Counted from the first letter of the stretch, positions 9,509-19,579 are shown. The stretch: 64,000 nt of DNA from Bacteroidota bacterium (GCA_016721435.1 JADKIC010000025.1:24557-88556), one strand, 5' to 3'. The notes: generated by a model not told the origin, from the sequence alone. Program-made: numbers and translations.

Positions 9509-9946
9509 CTAATAAATATCGCTATCCTCCGGATTTTCGCGGCGAGGATTAATTTGACGGGATAACTCTGCACCTTCATCATTCTGCTGACGAAGCGACC
9601 ATGAATCTGTAGCGGAAGTCTCCAACCAGACATTACCGGACTTCCTAAAGACTTGAGCTGAAAGACCGAATTTGGACAAAAACTGTTCTTCCAATTCATT
9701 CACAGTCATTTGCTCGTTAATGATCAAATCGCCTTCCGTTTTGGGAACCCGGCAATCACGAACAAATCTGCTATTTTCATGAATAAGATTTTTAGCTGAA
9801 GCTTCTCCGATTTTATGTGGTGTTTTAAAAAATTCAATCTTCAGAAAGGGAAACAAGGCATTAAAGTCGGCTTGTAAACCCGATAATCTCCTCTCATTAC
9901 TTATTTTAATCATCATATTCGCGTTGGGATTAATTCTACCGTACAT
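9509..9946 (-). CDS. Conserved small protein of unknown function, predicted FNR-regulated
   Basis: I do not recognise a named family. The 145-residue soluble protein has the segments FPFLKIEFFKTPH and LSAQVFRKSGNVWLE, which I believe recur in uncharacterised Bacteroidota proteins (memory, unchecked). There is no signal peptide or membrane segment. The ATG at 9946 is preferred over longer versions because the upstream part would run through an FNR-like box and the promoter region. It is convergent with the receiver-CRP gene (29 bases between stops) and divergent from ccoI. This position between regulator and cbb3 assembly genes, plus its own box, suggests a part in the low-oxygen response. Confidence 0.65.
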   Translation of the reverse strand: MYGRINPNANMMIKISNERRLSGLQADFNALFPFLKIEFFKTPHKIGEASAKNLIHENSRFVRDCRVPKTEGDLIINEQMTVNELEEQFLSKFGLSAQVFRKSGNVWLETSATDSWSLRQQNDEGAELSRQINPRRENPEDSDIY

Positions 9947-10025
9947 ATTCTTTTCTACTTTATTAGCTTCAATAATTCGTATTATATATAACCCACAAAA
10001 GTGAAGTATGGTTTTATTATTACAA

Positions 10026-10039
10026 ATGATAAATATCAT
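10026..10039 (-). promoter_or_regulatory. FNR-like box aTGATAAATATCAt
   Basis: The palindromic core TGAT-n4-ATCA faces the minus-strand gene at 9946. At the 51.5-bp offset seen at the other boxes only a TA (9981-9980) is kept, so the promoter call is weaker here. Confidence 0.5.
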
Positions 10040-10330
10040 GGGCCACTACTTATGATATCTTATTCATTTCTACTTCACAATGCATAAGTTAAAGTCTGTT
10101 ACATCACTTTTCAACACATAATCAACTTTTTATAATCTCAAATTAATTATTATATTTACTTAATAAAGTATAGCTTTAAGACTTATCTGAACCTGACATT
10201 TCATACATAAATTCCTAACACATAGATTAAGAAACAAGCCTACATTAATCAGATTCAACAAGGCAAAAATGAAGAGCTCTTACCTGATAATCTATGATTT
10301 CTGTCAAATGAAACACTGATTCTAACCAAA

Positions 10331-10344
10331 TTGATAACCATCAA
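10331..10344 (+). promoter_or_regulatory. Perfect FNR box TTGATAACCATCAA upstream of ccoI
   Basis: Exact TTGATnnnnATCAA. Its centre (10337.5) is 51.5 bp before the -7 element at 10389. Confidence 0.78.
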
Positions 10345-10388
10345 TAAAATAAATGATTTATCTCACAAACCTGTTTTTTTATATATCA

Positions 10389-10396
10389 TATTCTTG
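10389..10396 (+). promoter_or_regulatory. -7 element TATTCTTG for ccoI
   Basis: One mismatch to TAnnTTTG. It is placed at the same distance from its FNR box as the elements at 6841 and 12900. Confidence 0.5.
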
Positions 10397-10431
10397 TGAC
10401 TAAATTCCTCTAAAAAATACATCGCATCAAC

Positions 10432-12838
10432 ATAGTCACTAAAACTCAATGTTATCATTGTGGTGAAGAATGTTTGGAAGACAAAGTTAAATTTGATGAT
10501 AAAAATTTTTGTTGTACAGGATGCAAATTGGTGTATGAGGTTCTTGCCGAAAACAACTTATGTAATTATTATCAATTAGATACGAAGCCGGGGTTCACAA
10601 TCCCACCCATTTATAGGCGAGCGGTATGCTTATCTGGATGATAAAAAGATTGAGTCAACCCTCATTAAGTTCCGGGACAAGAATACCGTTCATCTCCTTT
10701 TTCATATCCCTACTATGCATTGCAGTAGTTGCATTTGGTTACTAGAGCATTTAGGAAAGCTGGAAAAAGGAATTTTACGTTCACATACTGATTTCATTCA
10801 AAAGGAGCTCAGTATAGTTTATGATCCTACACAAACCAGTTTAAGAAAGATTGTTGAGAAGCTGCATCAAATCGGGTATCCACCGGAGCTCAACTTAAAG
10901 CAAACAGACAAAAGTGAAAAAGTGGTCAGAAGCCGAAGTCGCATTTACAAAATAGGGATTGCCGGCTTTGCATTTGGAAATATTATGCTCTTGAGTTTTC
11001 CGGAGTATTTTTCCGGAGGAACTTACCATGGAGAAGATTTTAGCAGGGCCTTTGGTTATATCATTCTATTCCTTTCGCTACCCGTATTTTTTTACAGCGC
11101 CGGTGAATTCCTTGAAAATGCACTTTTAAGCTTCAGACAGCGCACTATAAATATTGATGTTCCGATTGCCATTGGTATTGTGGCTATGTTCCTCCGCAGT
11201 AGTTATGAAATACTCAGTGGCAGCGGTCCCGGATATTTTGACAGTATGACCGGACTCGTGTTTTTCATGCTTATCGGTCGGAATTTCCAAAATAAGACTT
11301 ATCAATGGCTTTCTTTTGATCGTGATTATAAATCCTATTTCCCTATCGCGGTAAGCAGGATCTATAGTAATAGACAAGAAGTTGTTTCGGTCAATGAACT
11401 CAAAGTAAACGACCGGATTTTTATCAGAAACCTGGAAATTATTCCTGCAGATGTGCTCTTAATAAGTGAAAGTGCAGAAATTGATTATAGTTTTGTGACG
11501 GGGGAATCACGACCTGTCCGCTGTGAAAAAGGGGATAGAATATTTGCCGGAGGACGGTTAAACGGAAATCCCGCCGAGGTGGTTGTTCAGCAGGAAGTCT
11601 CACAAAGCTATCTGACGCAGTTATGGAATCAATCCTCAGGAAAGCAGGAATATAAAAGTGGATTTCAAAAAGTAGTTGAAAAAATCAGTCGTTGGTTCGT
11701 TGTCATCACACTACTTATAGCAGTTGGCTCATTTCTTTACTGGTACGCTATTGATTTCAACAGAGCTCTTCATGCCTTCACCTCGGTGTTGGTCATCGCC
11801 TGCGCCTGCGCCCTCGCTTTATCAGCCCCATTTACATTCGGCAATATGATACGAATACTTGGCAAGAAGGGTATTTACCTTAAAAACACCAATGTACTTG
11901 AAAAACTGGCCGATATTGACACCGTCGTTTTTGACAAAACAGGGACCTTAACCGAAGCAGAAAATGCGACGGTAGAATTTGATGGTATTCCTTTATCTCC
12001 GGAACTAAAAAAGGCTATTGCCGATCTGGCAAATGCATCCTCTCATCCATTAAGCCGGATACTGGCAAAAAAGTTAAAGGATGAAGGTCATACCAATAGT
12101 CAGTTGAGCAATGTAGTAGAAAAAGAGGGATTGGGCATATCCGGTCAATCTAAGCAGTTCTTTATCCGACTCGGCAGCAGTAAATTTTTAAATGATAGTA
12201 CTACATACCCAAGCGGTTTCCAGACAACAACCGTTGGACTTCAGGTAAACGGTGAGCTATTGGGGTATTTTAAATTCCATAACCGGTACCGTCCTTCCGC
12301 CTCACCCATGGTTCAGAAATTAAAAAGAGATGGATATATACTATCTGTAATAAGTGGAGATCACGAACATGAGCGTTCCCGTTTAGCGACATTGATTGGT
12401 CAGGAAGAAGGATTGGCATTTGAACAAAAGCCGGAAGACAAAGTGAGTTATGTTGTGGGACTTCAGCAACAGGGAAAAAAAGTAATGATGGTGGGTGATG
12501 GATTAAACGATGCCGTTGCTCTTTTAAACAGTCATGTAGGATTGGCCGTTGCGGAGGACATCAATAATTTCACCCCGGGATGCGATGGGATTCTTCTTTC
12601 CAAAAAGTTTGGTAGCATCGGTGCATTATTGGCCTTTGCAAAATCAGGACAACGCATCATTATTATCAGTTTCATTATCTCTCTACTCTACAATTTCACC
12701 GGTTTATGGTTTGCTGTTCAGGGCACACTTTCACCGGTAATAGCCGCTATATTGATGCCTATCAGCACCAGCAGTTTAGTGATTTACACGGTATTGGCGA
12801 GTAGTTATAAAGCAAGGACATTGTTGAAAGATGCGTAA
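10432..12838 (+). CDS. ccoI: CcoI/FixI-type copper P1B-ATPase for cbb3 oxidase assembly (two 5' frameshifts)
   Basis: Exports or delivers copper for the CcoN active site. The N-terminus (QCYHCGEEC, CCTGCKLVYE) is the Cys-rich Bacteroidota CcoI head, then HMA motif MHCSSC, TGES actuator, phosphorylation site DKTGT, SHPL, and GDGLNDA. Two runs lack one base each (GGGG near 10591, TTT near 10613); restoring them joins the head to the body and gives about 802 residues. The start is uncertain: no ATG, GTG or TTG lies in frame after the stop at 10411. ATA at 10432 would give xVTKTQCYHC and is the best guess. The metal-channel motif reads CAC instead of CPC (11801-11809). A perfect FNR box lies upstream. 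Confidence 0.88.
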
Positions 12839-12841
12839 ATC

Positions 12842-12855
12842 ATGATATAAATCAA
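12842..12855 (+). promoter_or_regulatory. FNR box aTGATATAAATCAA upstream of ccoS
   Basis: One mismatch to TTGATnnnnATCAA. The centre (12848.5) is 51.5 bp from the -7 element at 12900, and the box starts 3 bases after the ccoI stop. Confidence 0.75.
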
Positions 12856-12899
12856 TTCAAATACTAAATCTCCTCATATACTAATCACCCCGTCAAAAA

Positions 12900-12907
12900 T
12901 AAATTTG
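12900..12907 (+). promoter_or_regulatory. -7 element TAAATTTG for the ccoS-ccoNOQP operon
   Basis: Perfect TAnnTTTG only 7 bases before the ccoS ATG. The transcript would be leaderless or nearly so. Confidence 0.65.
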
Positions 12908-12914
12908 CCTACCC

Positions 12915-13103
12915 ATGAGTGTAATCCTGATTCTTATCACTTGCAGCCTGTTAGTAGCCGGAGGATTTTTGGCCGGTTTTTTATGGTCGGTAAGAACAGG
13001 TCAATTCGACGACGATATTTCACCGGCCGTTAGAATACTTTTTGATGATGAAACTGTACCTAAACCAATAGAAAATAAAATAAAAAATCCTGACAACGTA
13101 TGA
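12915..13103 (+). CDS. ccoS: CcoS, cbb3-type oxidase assembly protein
   Basis: 62 residues with one N-terminal membrane helix (about 3-26) followed by WSVRTGQFDDDISPAVRILFDDE, the typical CcoS signature (W-x2-x-GQFDD). Needed in characterised bacteria for cofactor insertion into the cbb3 oxidase. The stop overlaps the ccoN start (ATGA), so translation is probably coupled. First gene of the oxidase operon, under an FNR box. Confidence 0.9.
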   Translation: MSVILILITCSLLVAGGFLAGFLWSVRTGQFDDDISPAVRILFDDETVPKPIENKIKNPDNV

Positions 13104-15206
13104 CCATTGAAAAATTCAGCTATGACAACCGCATTGTGAGAAACTTTGCCTTAGCTACCATTGTTTGGGGAATTGTCGCAATGCTTCTGGGCCTAGTCAT
13201 TGCGCTTCAGATCCCCTTTCCGGGTTTAAACCTCGGAGAATATCTGAGTTTTGGCCGTGTAAGACCTGTACACACCAATGCCATCATCTTTGCCTTTGTC
13301 GGGAACGGCATTTTTATGGGTTTGTATTATTCCTTGCAGCGACTATGCAAGGCCAGGATGTTTAGCAATGCATTAAGGAGTTTACATTTTTGGGGATGGC
13401 AATCCATCATTGTTCTTGCAGCTTTAACATTATTGACCGGACATACAACAGGTAAAGAATATGCTGAACTCGAGTGGCCCATTGATATTCTTATTGCTGT
13501 AGTTTGGGTAATTTTTGCAATAAACATGTTTGGTACAATTATCAAACGCAGAGAGCGACATTTATATGTGGCCATCTGGTTTTATATTGCCACCGTCATT
13601 ACTGTTGCGGTATTGCATATTGTAAATTCTATTGAAATTCCGGTTAACATTTTAAAAGCTATTCTGCCTATGCGGGAGTGCAAGATGCCCTGGTGCAATG
13701 GTGGTATGGACATAATGCAGTGGCCTTCTTTTTAACAACGCCCTATCTTGGATTAATGTATTACTTTGTTCCCAAGGCAGCCAATCGTCCCGTCTACTCG
13801 TACCAACTTTCTATTATCCATTTCTGGGCATTAATTTTCATTTACATCTGGGCAGGTCCTCATCATCTACTCTACTCTTCATTACCGGATTGGGCACAAT
13901 CATTAGGAACGGTTTTCTCAATCATGTTAATTGCACCTTCCTGGGGAGGTATGATCAATGGACTCTTAACATTAAGAGGAGCCTGGGATCGGGTTCGCGA
14001 AGACATCGTTCTTAAGTTCATGGTGGTTGCCATTACCGCTTATGGTATGTCCACCTTTGAAGGACCTATGCTTTCTTTGAAAAATGTAAATGCGATCAGT
14101 CACTTTACAGACTGGACCATCGCCCACGTACATATTGGTGGAATGGGCTGGAACGGAATGCTCACTTTTGGTATTTTGTATTGGTTAATTCCCCGACTTT
14201 ACAAAACAGAACTTCATTCCAAGAAACTCGCTTCCTTCCATTTTTGGATTGCGACATTGGGAATTCTCTTTTATGCCGTACCGATGTACTGGGCCGGATT
14301 TACACAAAGTTTAATGTGGAAAGACTTTACACCGGACGGCGTACTTCAATATCCTAATTTTTTAGAGACGGTAACGCAGATTATGCCCATGTATAAGTTA
14401 CGTGCTTTGGGAGGTTTGATGTTCTTCATTGGCGCCATAGTAATGGTGTATAACCTGATGAAGACCATGCAATCAGGTACATTGAATGAAGAAGAGGCCG
14501 CAGAAGCACCTGCATTAGATCCGAACGAAAAAATACATGATGGACATTGGCATAGATGGATTGAGCGCCGTCCGATACAGATGTTACTTCTCAGTACAGT
14601 TGTTGTATTGATTGGAGGTATTGTAGAGTTCATTCCGACCTTCTTAGTGCAATCAAACATTCCAACCATTGCCAGTGTGAAGCCTTATACTCCTTGGAAT
14701 TACAAGGCAGAGATATTTATGTCAGAGAAGGTTGTTACACTTGCCACTCTCAAATGATACGACCCTTCCGATCCGAGACCGAACGATATGGAGAATATTC
14801 CAAAGCTGGCGAATTTGTTTACGATCATCCTTTCCAATGGGGATCTAAACGTACCGGTCCGGATTTACATCGTATTGGAGGAAAATATCCCAACATATGG
14901 CATTATCACCATATGATTGATCCAACTACCATGTCGCCCGGTTCTATTATGCCTGCCTACGACTGGATGGCTGAAAATGATCTGGACATCAGCAGTACAC
15001 CTGCAAAAATTCGTGCTATGCAAACTTTGGGCGTTCCTTATCCTGAAGGTTATGATGAAAAAGCGAATGCCGATCTCATGAAGCAAGCGGAAAGCATCGT
15101 TGCCGACTTCAAGAAAAATGATGTGAGTATTGCTGCGAACAAAGAACTCATTGCCATGATCGCCTATTTGCAAAGAATGGGAACTGACATTAAAGCTTCA
15201 CGATAA
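13100..15206 (+). CDS. ccoN: Fused CcoNO, cbb3-type cytochrome c oxidase subunits I and II (two frameshifts)
   Basis: Terminal oxidase core: reduces oxygen with high affinity and pumps protons. The CcoN part spans most of the protein, with HTNAIIFAFVGNGIF, WWYGHNAVAFFLT (heme-copper His ligands) and WTIAHVHIGGMGWNG. The CcoO part at the C-terminus has the heme c site GCYTCHSQMIRPFRSE. Two breaks, each one base missing from a run (A-run near 13655, T-run near 14693), restore KSYSAYAGVQDALV and YTPLELQGRDIY. The repaired product is 702 residues, an in-frame ccoN-ccoO fusion as is usual in Bacteroidota. Two independent runs are affected in one gene, which favours a technical cause. Confidence 0.92.
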
Positions 15207-15231
15207 GTGCACCATTAAAAAAAACGAAAAC

Positions 15232-15420
15232 ATGTATCGACAATATTTAGAAAGCATCGCCGGGATCAGTATCTATCCAATAATATCGCTGATTATATTC
15301 TTCCTGTTCTTCACTGTATTAATCAGTTACCTTATCAAAGCCGACAAACAACATTTAGACATGTTGAGTCACTTACCCTTACAGAAAAACGATTCAAACA
15401 CCGATCAATACACCGTATGA
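15232..15420 (+). CDS. ccoQ: CcoQ-like small cbb3 subunit
   Basis: 62 residues with a single strong membrane helix (about 12-34; IYPIISLIIFFLFFTVLIS) and a short polar tail. Position between ccoNO and ccoP and size fit CcoQ, which stabilises the oxidase complex. Its TGA overlaps the ccoP ATG (ATGA). Sequence alone is weakly diagnostic; the call rests on the operon. Confidence 0.8.
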   Translation: MYRQYLESIAGISIYPIISLIIFFLFFTVLISYLIKADKQHLDMLSHLPLQKNDSNTDQYTV

Positions 15421-16415
15421 ACCGATATACCTTCTCCATCATAATGGCAGGAATGATAAGTATGATTTCTGCAATTCGTGCATTTGGACAAAATGCTGCG
15501 ACCACAGTCGCTGAAAAGCCAAGCGTTCCGGAGCTCTTTTATAATCCCAGCTTCTATCTTCTCACTTTTGTTTTCATCATCATGCTGGTCGTAATTATTG
15601 CTCTTACAAGAACTATACGTTTATTGGCATATGGTTTATTACCGGAAGAGAAAAAACAGATTATTGCTACAGAAAAAGAAAAAAGTGCCTATGAGGAACT
15701 TCACGCTCCTTCCTTCTGGACAAGGTTCGACAGAAACTTTCTCACCAAGGCAGTACCGGTAGAAAAGGAAGCGGATGTAATGCTGGATCACGATTATGAC
15801 GGTATAAAAGAATTGGACAACAGCTTACCACCGTGGTGGATTTGGGGATTTTACCTTACCATCATCTGGGCGGTCATCTACATCGTACATTTCCATATTT
15901 TCGATACCGGTCCATTGCAAGTAGAAGAATACAACAATGAAATTGCAATGGCAGAACAAAAAATCAAGGAGCGACAGGCTAAAATGGCGGATTTCATCTC
16001 ACCTGAAAATGTTACCGCATTGAATACTCCGGAAGGACTTGGAAGTGGAAAAGATATCTACACGAAAAACTGTGTGGCTTGTCATGGTCCGGGTGGAGAA
16101 GGAACTGTTGGTCCGAACCTCACCGATGAGTTTTGGATACATGGAGGTGGAATAAAAAACATTTTCACTACGGTTACAAACGGTGTTCCTGCCAAGGGAA
16201 TGATTTCATGGAAAAGCCAGTTAAGTCCAAAACAAATTCAGCAAGTATCCAGTTATATTCTTACTTTGCAAGGCACAAAACCGGCAAATGGAAAAGCTCC
16301 TGAGGGAGAGAAATGGCTGGAAGCAGGCTCCACTCCGGTTGGGCAGGATAGTACAACTGTTGTTACTGATAGTGTAAAAACGGTCACTGCTGAAGCTGCA
16401 GTACCTTCAAAATAA
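15417..16415 (+). CDS. ccoP: CcoP, diheme-family cytochrome c subunit III of cbb3 oxidase (single heme site)
   Basis: 332 residues with two N-terminal membrane segments (about 5-22 and 42-65), a third at about 145-165 in the canonical PPWWIWGFYLTIIWAV CcoP signature, and a periplasmic cytochrome c domain with NCVACHGPGGEG and the Met-ligand region NGVPAKGMISW. Electrons pass from this heme to CcoO and CcoN. Only one CxxCH is present, whereas proteobacterial CcoP has two; the single-heme form matches my knowledge of many Bacteroidota. The C-terminal tail is Thr/Val-rich and low complexity. Part of the ccoS-ccoNO-ccoQ-ccoP run. Confidence 0.92.
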   Translation: MNRYTFSIIMAGMISMISAIRAFGQNAATTVAEKPSVPELFYNPSFYLLTFVFIIMLVVIIALTRTIRLLAYGLLPEEKKQIIATEKEKSAYEELHAPSFWTRFDRNFLTKAVPVEKEADVMLDHDYDGIKELDNSLPPWWIWGFYLTIIWAVIYIVHFHIFDTGPLQVEEYNNEIAMAEQKIKERQAKMADFISPENVTALNTPEGLGSGKDIYTKNCVACHGPGGEGTVGPNLTDEFWIHGGGIKNIFTTVTNGVPAKGMISWKSQLSPKQIQQVSSYILTLQGTKPANGKAPEGEKWLEAGSTPVGQDSTTVVTDSVKTVTAEAAVPSK

Positions 16416-16418
16416 TAA

Positions 16419-17830
16419 ATGAATACAGAGAAGGTGCCACCATTTGATCCGGCAGGATCTTTCCGTGATAGTGTAGCCGCTAGTTCAAAAGAGGGAGAGA
16501 GAAACTGGATTTATCCTAAAAAACCGTTTGGACGCTTCTACAATAAACGAACAATTGTAAGCGGGATTTTTCTTGCCATTCTGTTTGTGGGACCCTTCTT
16601 AAAAGTCAACGGACATCCATTGATGTTGTTCAATGTACTGGAAAGAAAATTTATCATTTTCGGAATTGCATTCTGGCCACAGGATTTCCATTTGTTTGTA
16701 CTTGCGATGCTCACCTTCATCGTGTTCATTATTCTTTTCACCGCCTTGTTTGGTCGATTATTTTGCGGATGGGCTTGTCCGCAAACAATATTTATGGAAA
16801 TGGTGTTCCGAAAGATCGAGTACCTGATTGAAGGCGATTACATGCAACAGAAAGCCCTCAATGCAGAAGCTCCGAATCCCAGGAAGCTTAGAAAGAAGCT
16901 ATTGAAGAATAGTATATTTTTTCTAATCTCCTTTATCATTGCCAATACTTTTTTAGCATATCTGATTGGTATTGATGAGTTGGAAGCCATGATTACAGAG
17001 GGTCCCTCGCAAAACATGGGCACTTTGATTTCACTGGTAATTTTCACCGCTGTATTTTATGGGGTATATACTAAGTTCAGAGAGCAAGCCTGCATCGTTG
17101 TTTGCCCATATGGACGATTGCAGGGCGTATTACTGGATAAAAACTCGGTGGTTATTGCCTATGACTATAATAGAGGCGAACCCCGTGGAAAATTACATAA
17201 AGGCGAAGTACGCACGAACGGGGACTGTATCGACTGTCATCAATGCGTGCAGGTTTGTCCTACGGGAATTGATATTCGTAACGGTACACAGATGGAATGC
17301 GTGAATTGCACCGCTTGCATAGATGCCTGTGATGCCATCATGGATAAAATTGAAAAGCCGAGAGGGTTAGTAAGGTACACCAGTGAGGAAGCCATCAAAA
17401 CAGCAAAAAAATTCAAGGTCACCACAAGGATCATTGGATACTCCATCGTACTTACTATTTTACTTGGCGTATTGATTACCCTTCTGGCCATCAGAACCGA
17501 TGTGGAAGCTACCATTTTAAGAACACCCGGAATGTTGTTTCAAAAACAAGAGAACAATAAAGTCAGTAATCTCTACAACGTTAAAATAGTCAATAAAACG
17601 TTTAAGGATATGCCCATTGAAATCCGTATCTTAGAGCCAACAGAACCATTAAATGGGTGGGCAATGGAATCACCAACCTTAAGGAACAGGATATTTCAGA
17701 AGGAGAATTCTTCGCGATTTTAGATAAGAGTCTGATCAAATCAACAAAAACAGAAGTGCACATTCAAATATTATCCAACGGAGTTGTAGTGGATGAAACG
17801 ACTACCAATTTCATAGGACCAACCAATTAA
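16419..17830 (+). CDS. ccoG: CcoG, cbb3 oxidase accessory polyferredoxin (3' frameshift)
   Basis: Membrane iron-sulfur protein that acts as cupric reductase in cbb3 assembly. Membrane helices flank FCGWACPQTIF, and two 4Fe-4S motifs follow (CIDCHQCVQVCP and CVNCTACIDACD). The frame ends early at about 17723 with an unnatural tail (NRIFQKENSSRF). Adding one A to the AAA run near 17653 gives KWVGNGITNLKEQDISEGE and a natural end at 17830, 470 residues, with the C-terminal IgG-like domain intact. fixH starts 4 bases after this stop, supporting the repaired reading. Confidence 0.9.
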
Positions 17831-17834
17831 AAAG

Positions 17835-18272
17835 ATGAGCTGGGGATATAGAATATTTATACTTTATACAGGATTCGTTGCAGGAATGCTCTTCCTCGTA
17901 TATAAATGTGTAAAGGAAGATGTAGATTTAGTAGCTACAGATTATTACGAAAAGGAATTGAAATTCCAGGATCAGATAGATCGTATGAATAACAATGAAA
18001 ATAGCGGATTCCGTCTGCAAATTTCATTTAATGCGGAAACGAACTCGATAGATATTGAATACCCTGCAAACGAACCGGGGAAAATCAAAGGCGAAATAGT
18101 GATGTTTCGTCCGGATAATTCGAAGCTGGATTTTAAAATTCCTGTACAGCCCATGAATGGAAAACAAGTGATCTCTGCAGCTACAATGGCCAAAGGTTAC
18201 TGGAGAATCCAGACCACCTGGGAGCACGGAGACACACCCCTTTATCAGGAAGAAAGAATATACGTACAATAA
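17835..18272 (+). CDS. ccoH: FixH/CcoH-family cbb3 assembly protein
   Basis: 145 residues: one N-terminal membrane helix (about 2-23), then the FixH hallmark VDLVATDYYEKELKFQDQID, and a beta-rich periplasmic domain. FixH/CcoH is needed for stable assembly of the oxidase. The stop TAA overlaps the ATG of the SafE gene (TAATG), indicating coupled translation. Order ccoG-ccoH-safE matches the usual Bacteroidota cluster. Confidence 0.9.
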   Translation: MSWGYRIFILYTGFVAGMLFLVYKCVKEDVDLVATDYYEKELKFQDQIDRMNNNENSGFRLQISFNAETNSIDIEYPANEPGKIKGEIVMFRPDNSKLDFKIPVQPMNGKQVISAATMAKGYWRIQTTWEHGDTPLYQEERIYVQ

Positions 18273-18981
18273 TGGACGTTTTTACTGGACGGCACTCTCT
18301 GTAGGATTCTTTGGCAGTTTTCACTGTGCAGGAATGTGTGGTCCGCTTGCCATGGAATTGCCCACCGGAAATGGTAGTATTTTAAACTTGCTCGGAGGAA
18401 GAATAGCCTATAATTTGGGACGAGTCGTTACGTATTCTATTCTGGGAACTATGGCCGGATTTTTAGGAAAGACCTTATCCATCCGAGGCTGGCAAAGTGA
18501 TATCAGCATTTTTAGTGGCATTCTGATCATCGTCATGGTACTGCTCACGAATCAGAAAATCCTCACGAAAATTAACCATCGTTTCGCCGGATTTTCCTTT
18601 CAATTAAAAAAAGTATTTGGTAAACTTTTGAAGCATCATTCTATTGCTTCCTTGTTTTCATTCGGATTGGTGAATGGCATCTTGCCTTGCGGATTCGTTT
18701 ATCTTGCTATGGCAGGAGCAGCAACAACGAAAAGTCCGATGGAAGGTGCGACTTATATGTTTCTATTCGGACTCGGCACCGTGCCCATGATGCTTACTCT
18801 GGCTTTATCCGGCTCCTTTATTTCCATCAAAGCGAGGAATTTCGTCAATAAAATTACGCCTGTGATTGCAATTGCATTGGCCATCTTTCTTATTCACCGT
18901 GGATCTATGATGAAAGAGGAAGAACAATCCTGCTGCAAACCGGGACATATGAAAAGTTTTGAAGTACATCAGCAGAAGTAG
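18272..18981 (+). CDS. SafE/TauE-type membrane protein of the cbb3 cluster (5' frameshift)
   Basis: The N-terminus is off frame: ATG at 18272 reads MDVF then shifts because one T is missing from the run at about 18277-18282. Restored, it reads MDVFYWTALSVGFFGSFHCAGMCGP, with the conserved HCAGMCGP metal-like motif of this family, and totals 236 residues. About six membrane helices follow, including GLVNGILPCGFVYLAMAGA, and the tail is Cys/His-bearing (EEQSCCKPGH). Proteins of this type at cbb3 loci are thought to move copper or sulfur compounds; here copper handling is an inference from context. Confidence 0.82.
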
Positions 18982-19020
18982 TTTTTAAATAATCTTAACT
19001 CTCCCCTACTCTATATTCCC

Positions 19021-19332
19021 TGACTTGTGCCTGCATTCACTGGTGAAATTATAAGTTATCTAAATCCAGCCGCTTAAGTTAATGGTTTTCTATTTAAACG
19101 CACTAACAGCAAGTATAATGGAAATTAGAGTAATTAAAACACCATTAAGAGCATTAAAGATTCCAAACTTAAACCTACCTATGCTGAAGCTTCGGCAGGC
19201 AGGCGCTGCGTTCGCGGCGAGTACGCGGCGGTCGCTGCGTTTAAACAGAAGATTTAATTATCAGAATATTCTTTTATTAAAAACTAAGATTTTTTATGGT
19301 CGAAAAATAAAGTCGAATTTCCGGGATAAAGC
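19021..19332 (+). repeat. Dispersed repeat R1, copy A
   Basis: About 312 bp closely related to 35072-35382 (clear identity over the whole length). It includes a GC-rich core with the palindrome-like CCTACCTATG/CAGGCAGG module (19174-19203). An open frame from a shared ATG runs through both copies with a predicted basic protein (RRSLRLNRRFNYQN), but the two copies differ at many amino-acid positions and no family is recognised, so I treat it as non-coding or a degraded element. Confidence 0.75.
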
Positions 19333-19402
19333 AATTGTATTGATATAAAGATTCAAGAAAATTTTCAAATCAGGAGAAAAGTCTTGTAAATAGAAATTTT
19401 TG

Positions 19403-19477
19403 TGTGTCATACTGGATTCGAACCAGTGACCCCTACCCTGTCAAGGTAATGCTCTAAACCAACTGAGCTAATGACAC
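19403..19477 (-). tRNA. tRNA-Val (GAC anticodon)
   Basis: Cloverleaf on the minus strand: acceptor GTGTCAT/ATGACAC, D-stem GCTC/GAGC, anticodon stem TTACC/GGTAG with loop TTGACAG (anticodon GAC), T-stem ACTGG/CCAGT with loop TTCGAAT, discriminator A. CCA is not encoded. Confidence 0.93.
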
Positions 19478-19579
19478 ATATTTGCAAGCTATTTTCAATT
19501 CAGGTGCTTATAATTTAACATCCTATTCGATATTCAACTAATAAACACCCGCGAAAAACAACCTCCCCAAAAGTATCAA

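Larger units (their letters stand above)
10040..10431. other. Divergent intergenic region between the unknown gene and ccoI
   Basis: About 390 AT-rich bases. I see no coding potential or RNA structure. It holds the perfect FNR box and the -7 element for ccoI near its right end. Confidence 0.5.

Noticed and set aside
10026..10039. Treating the FNR-like box before the unknown gene as equal to the other three
   Set aside because: No good TAnnTTTG at the 51.5-bp offset, only TA; kept as a weaker site.
19082..19348. 88-residue basic ORF in R1 copy A
   Set aside because: Its partner at 35170-35379 differs at many amino acids and the sequence behaves as a repeat; not enough to call a gene.
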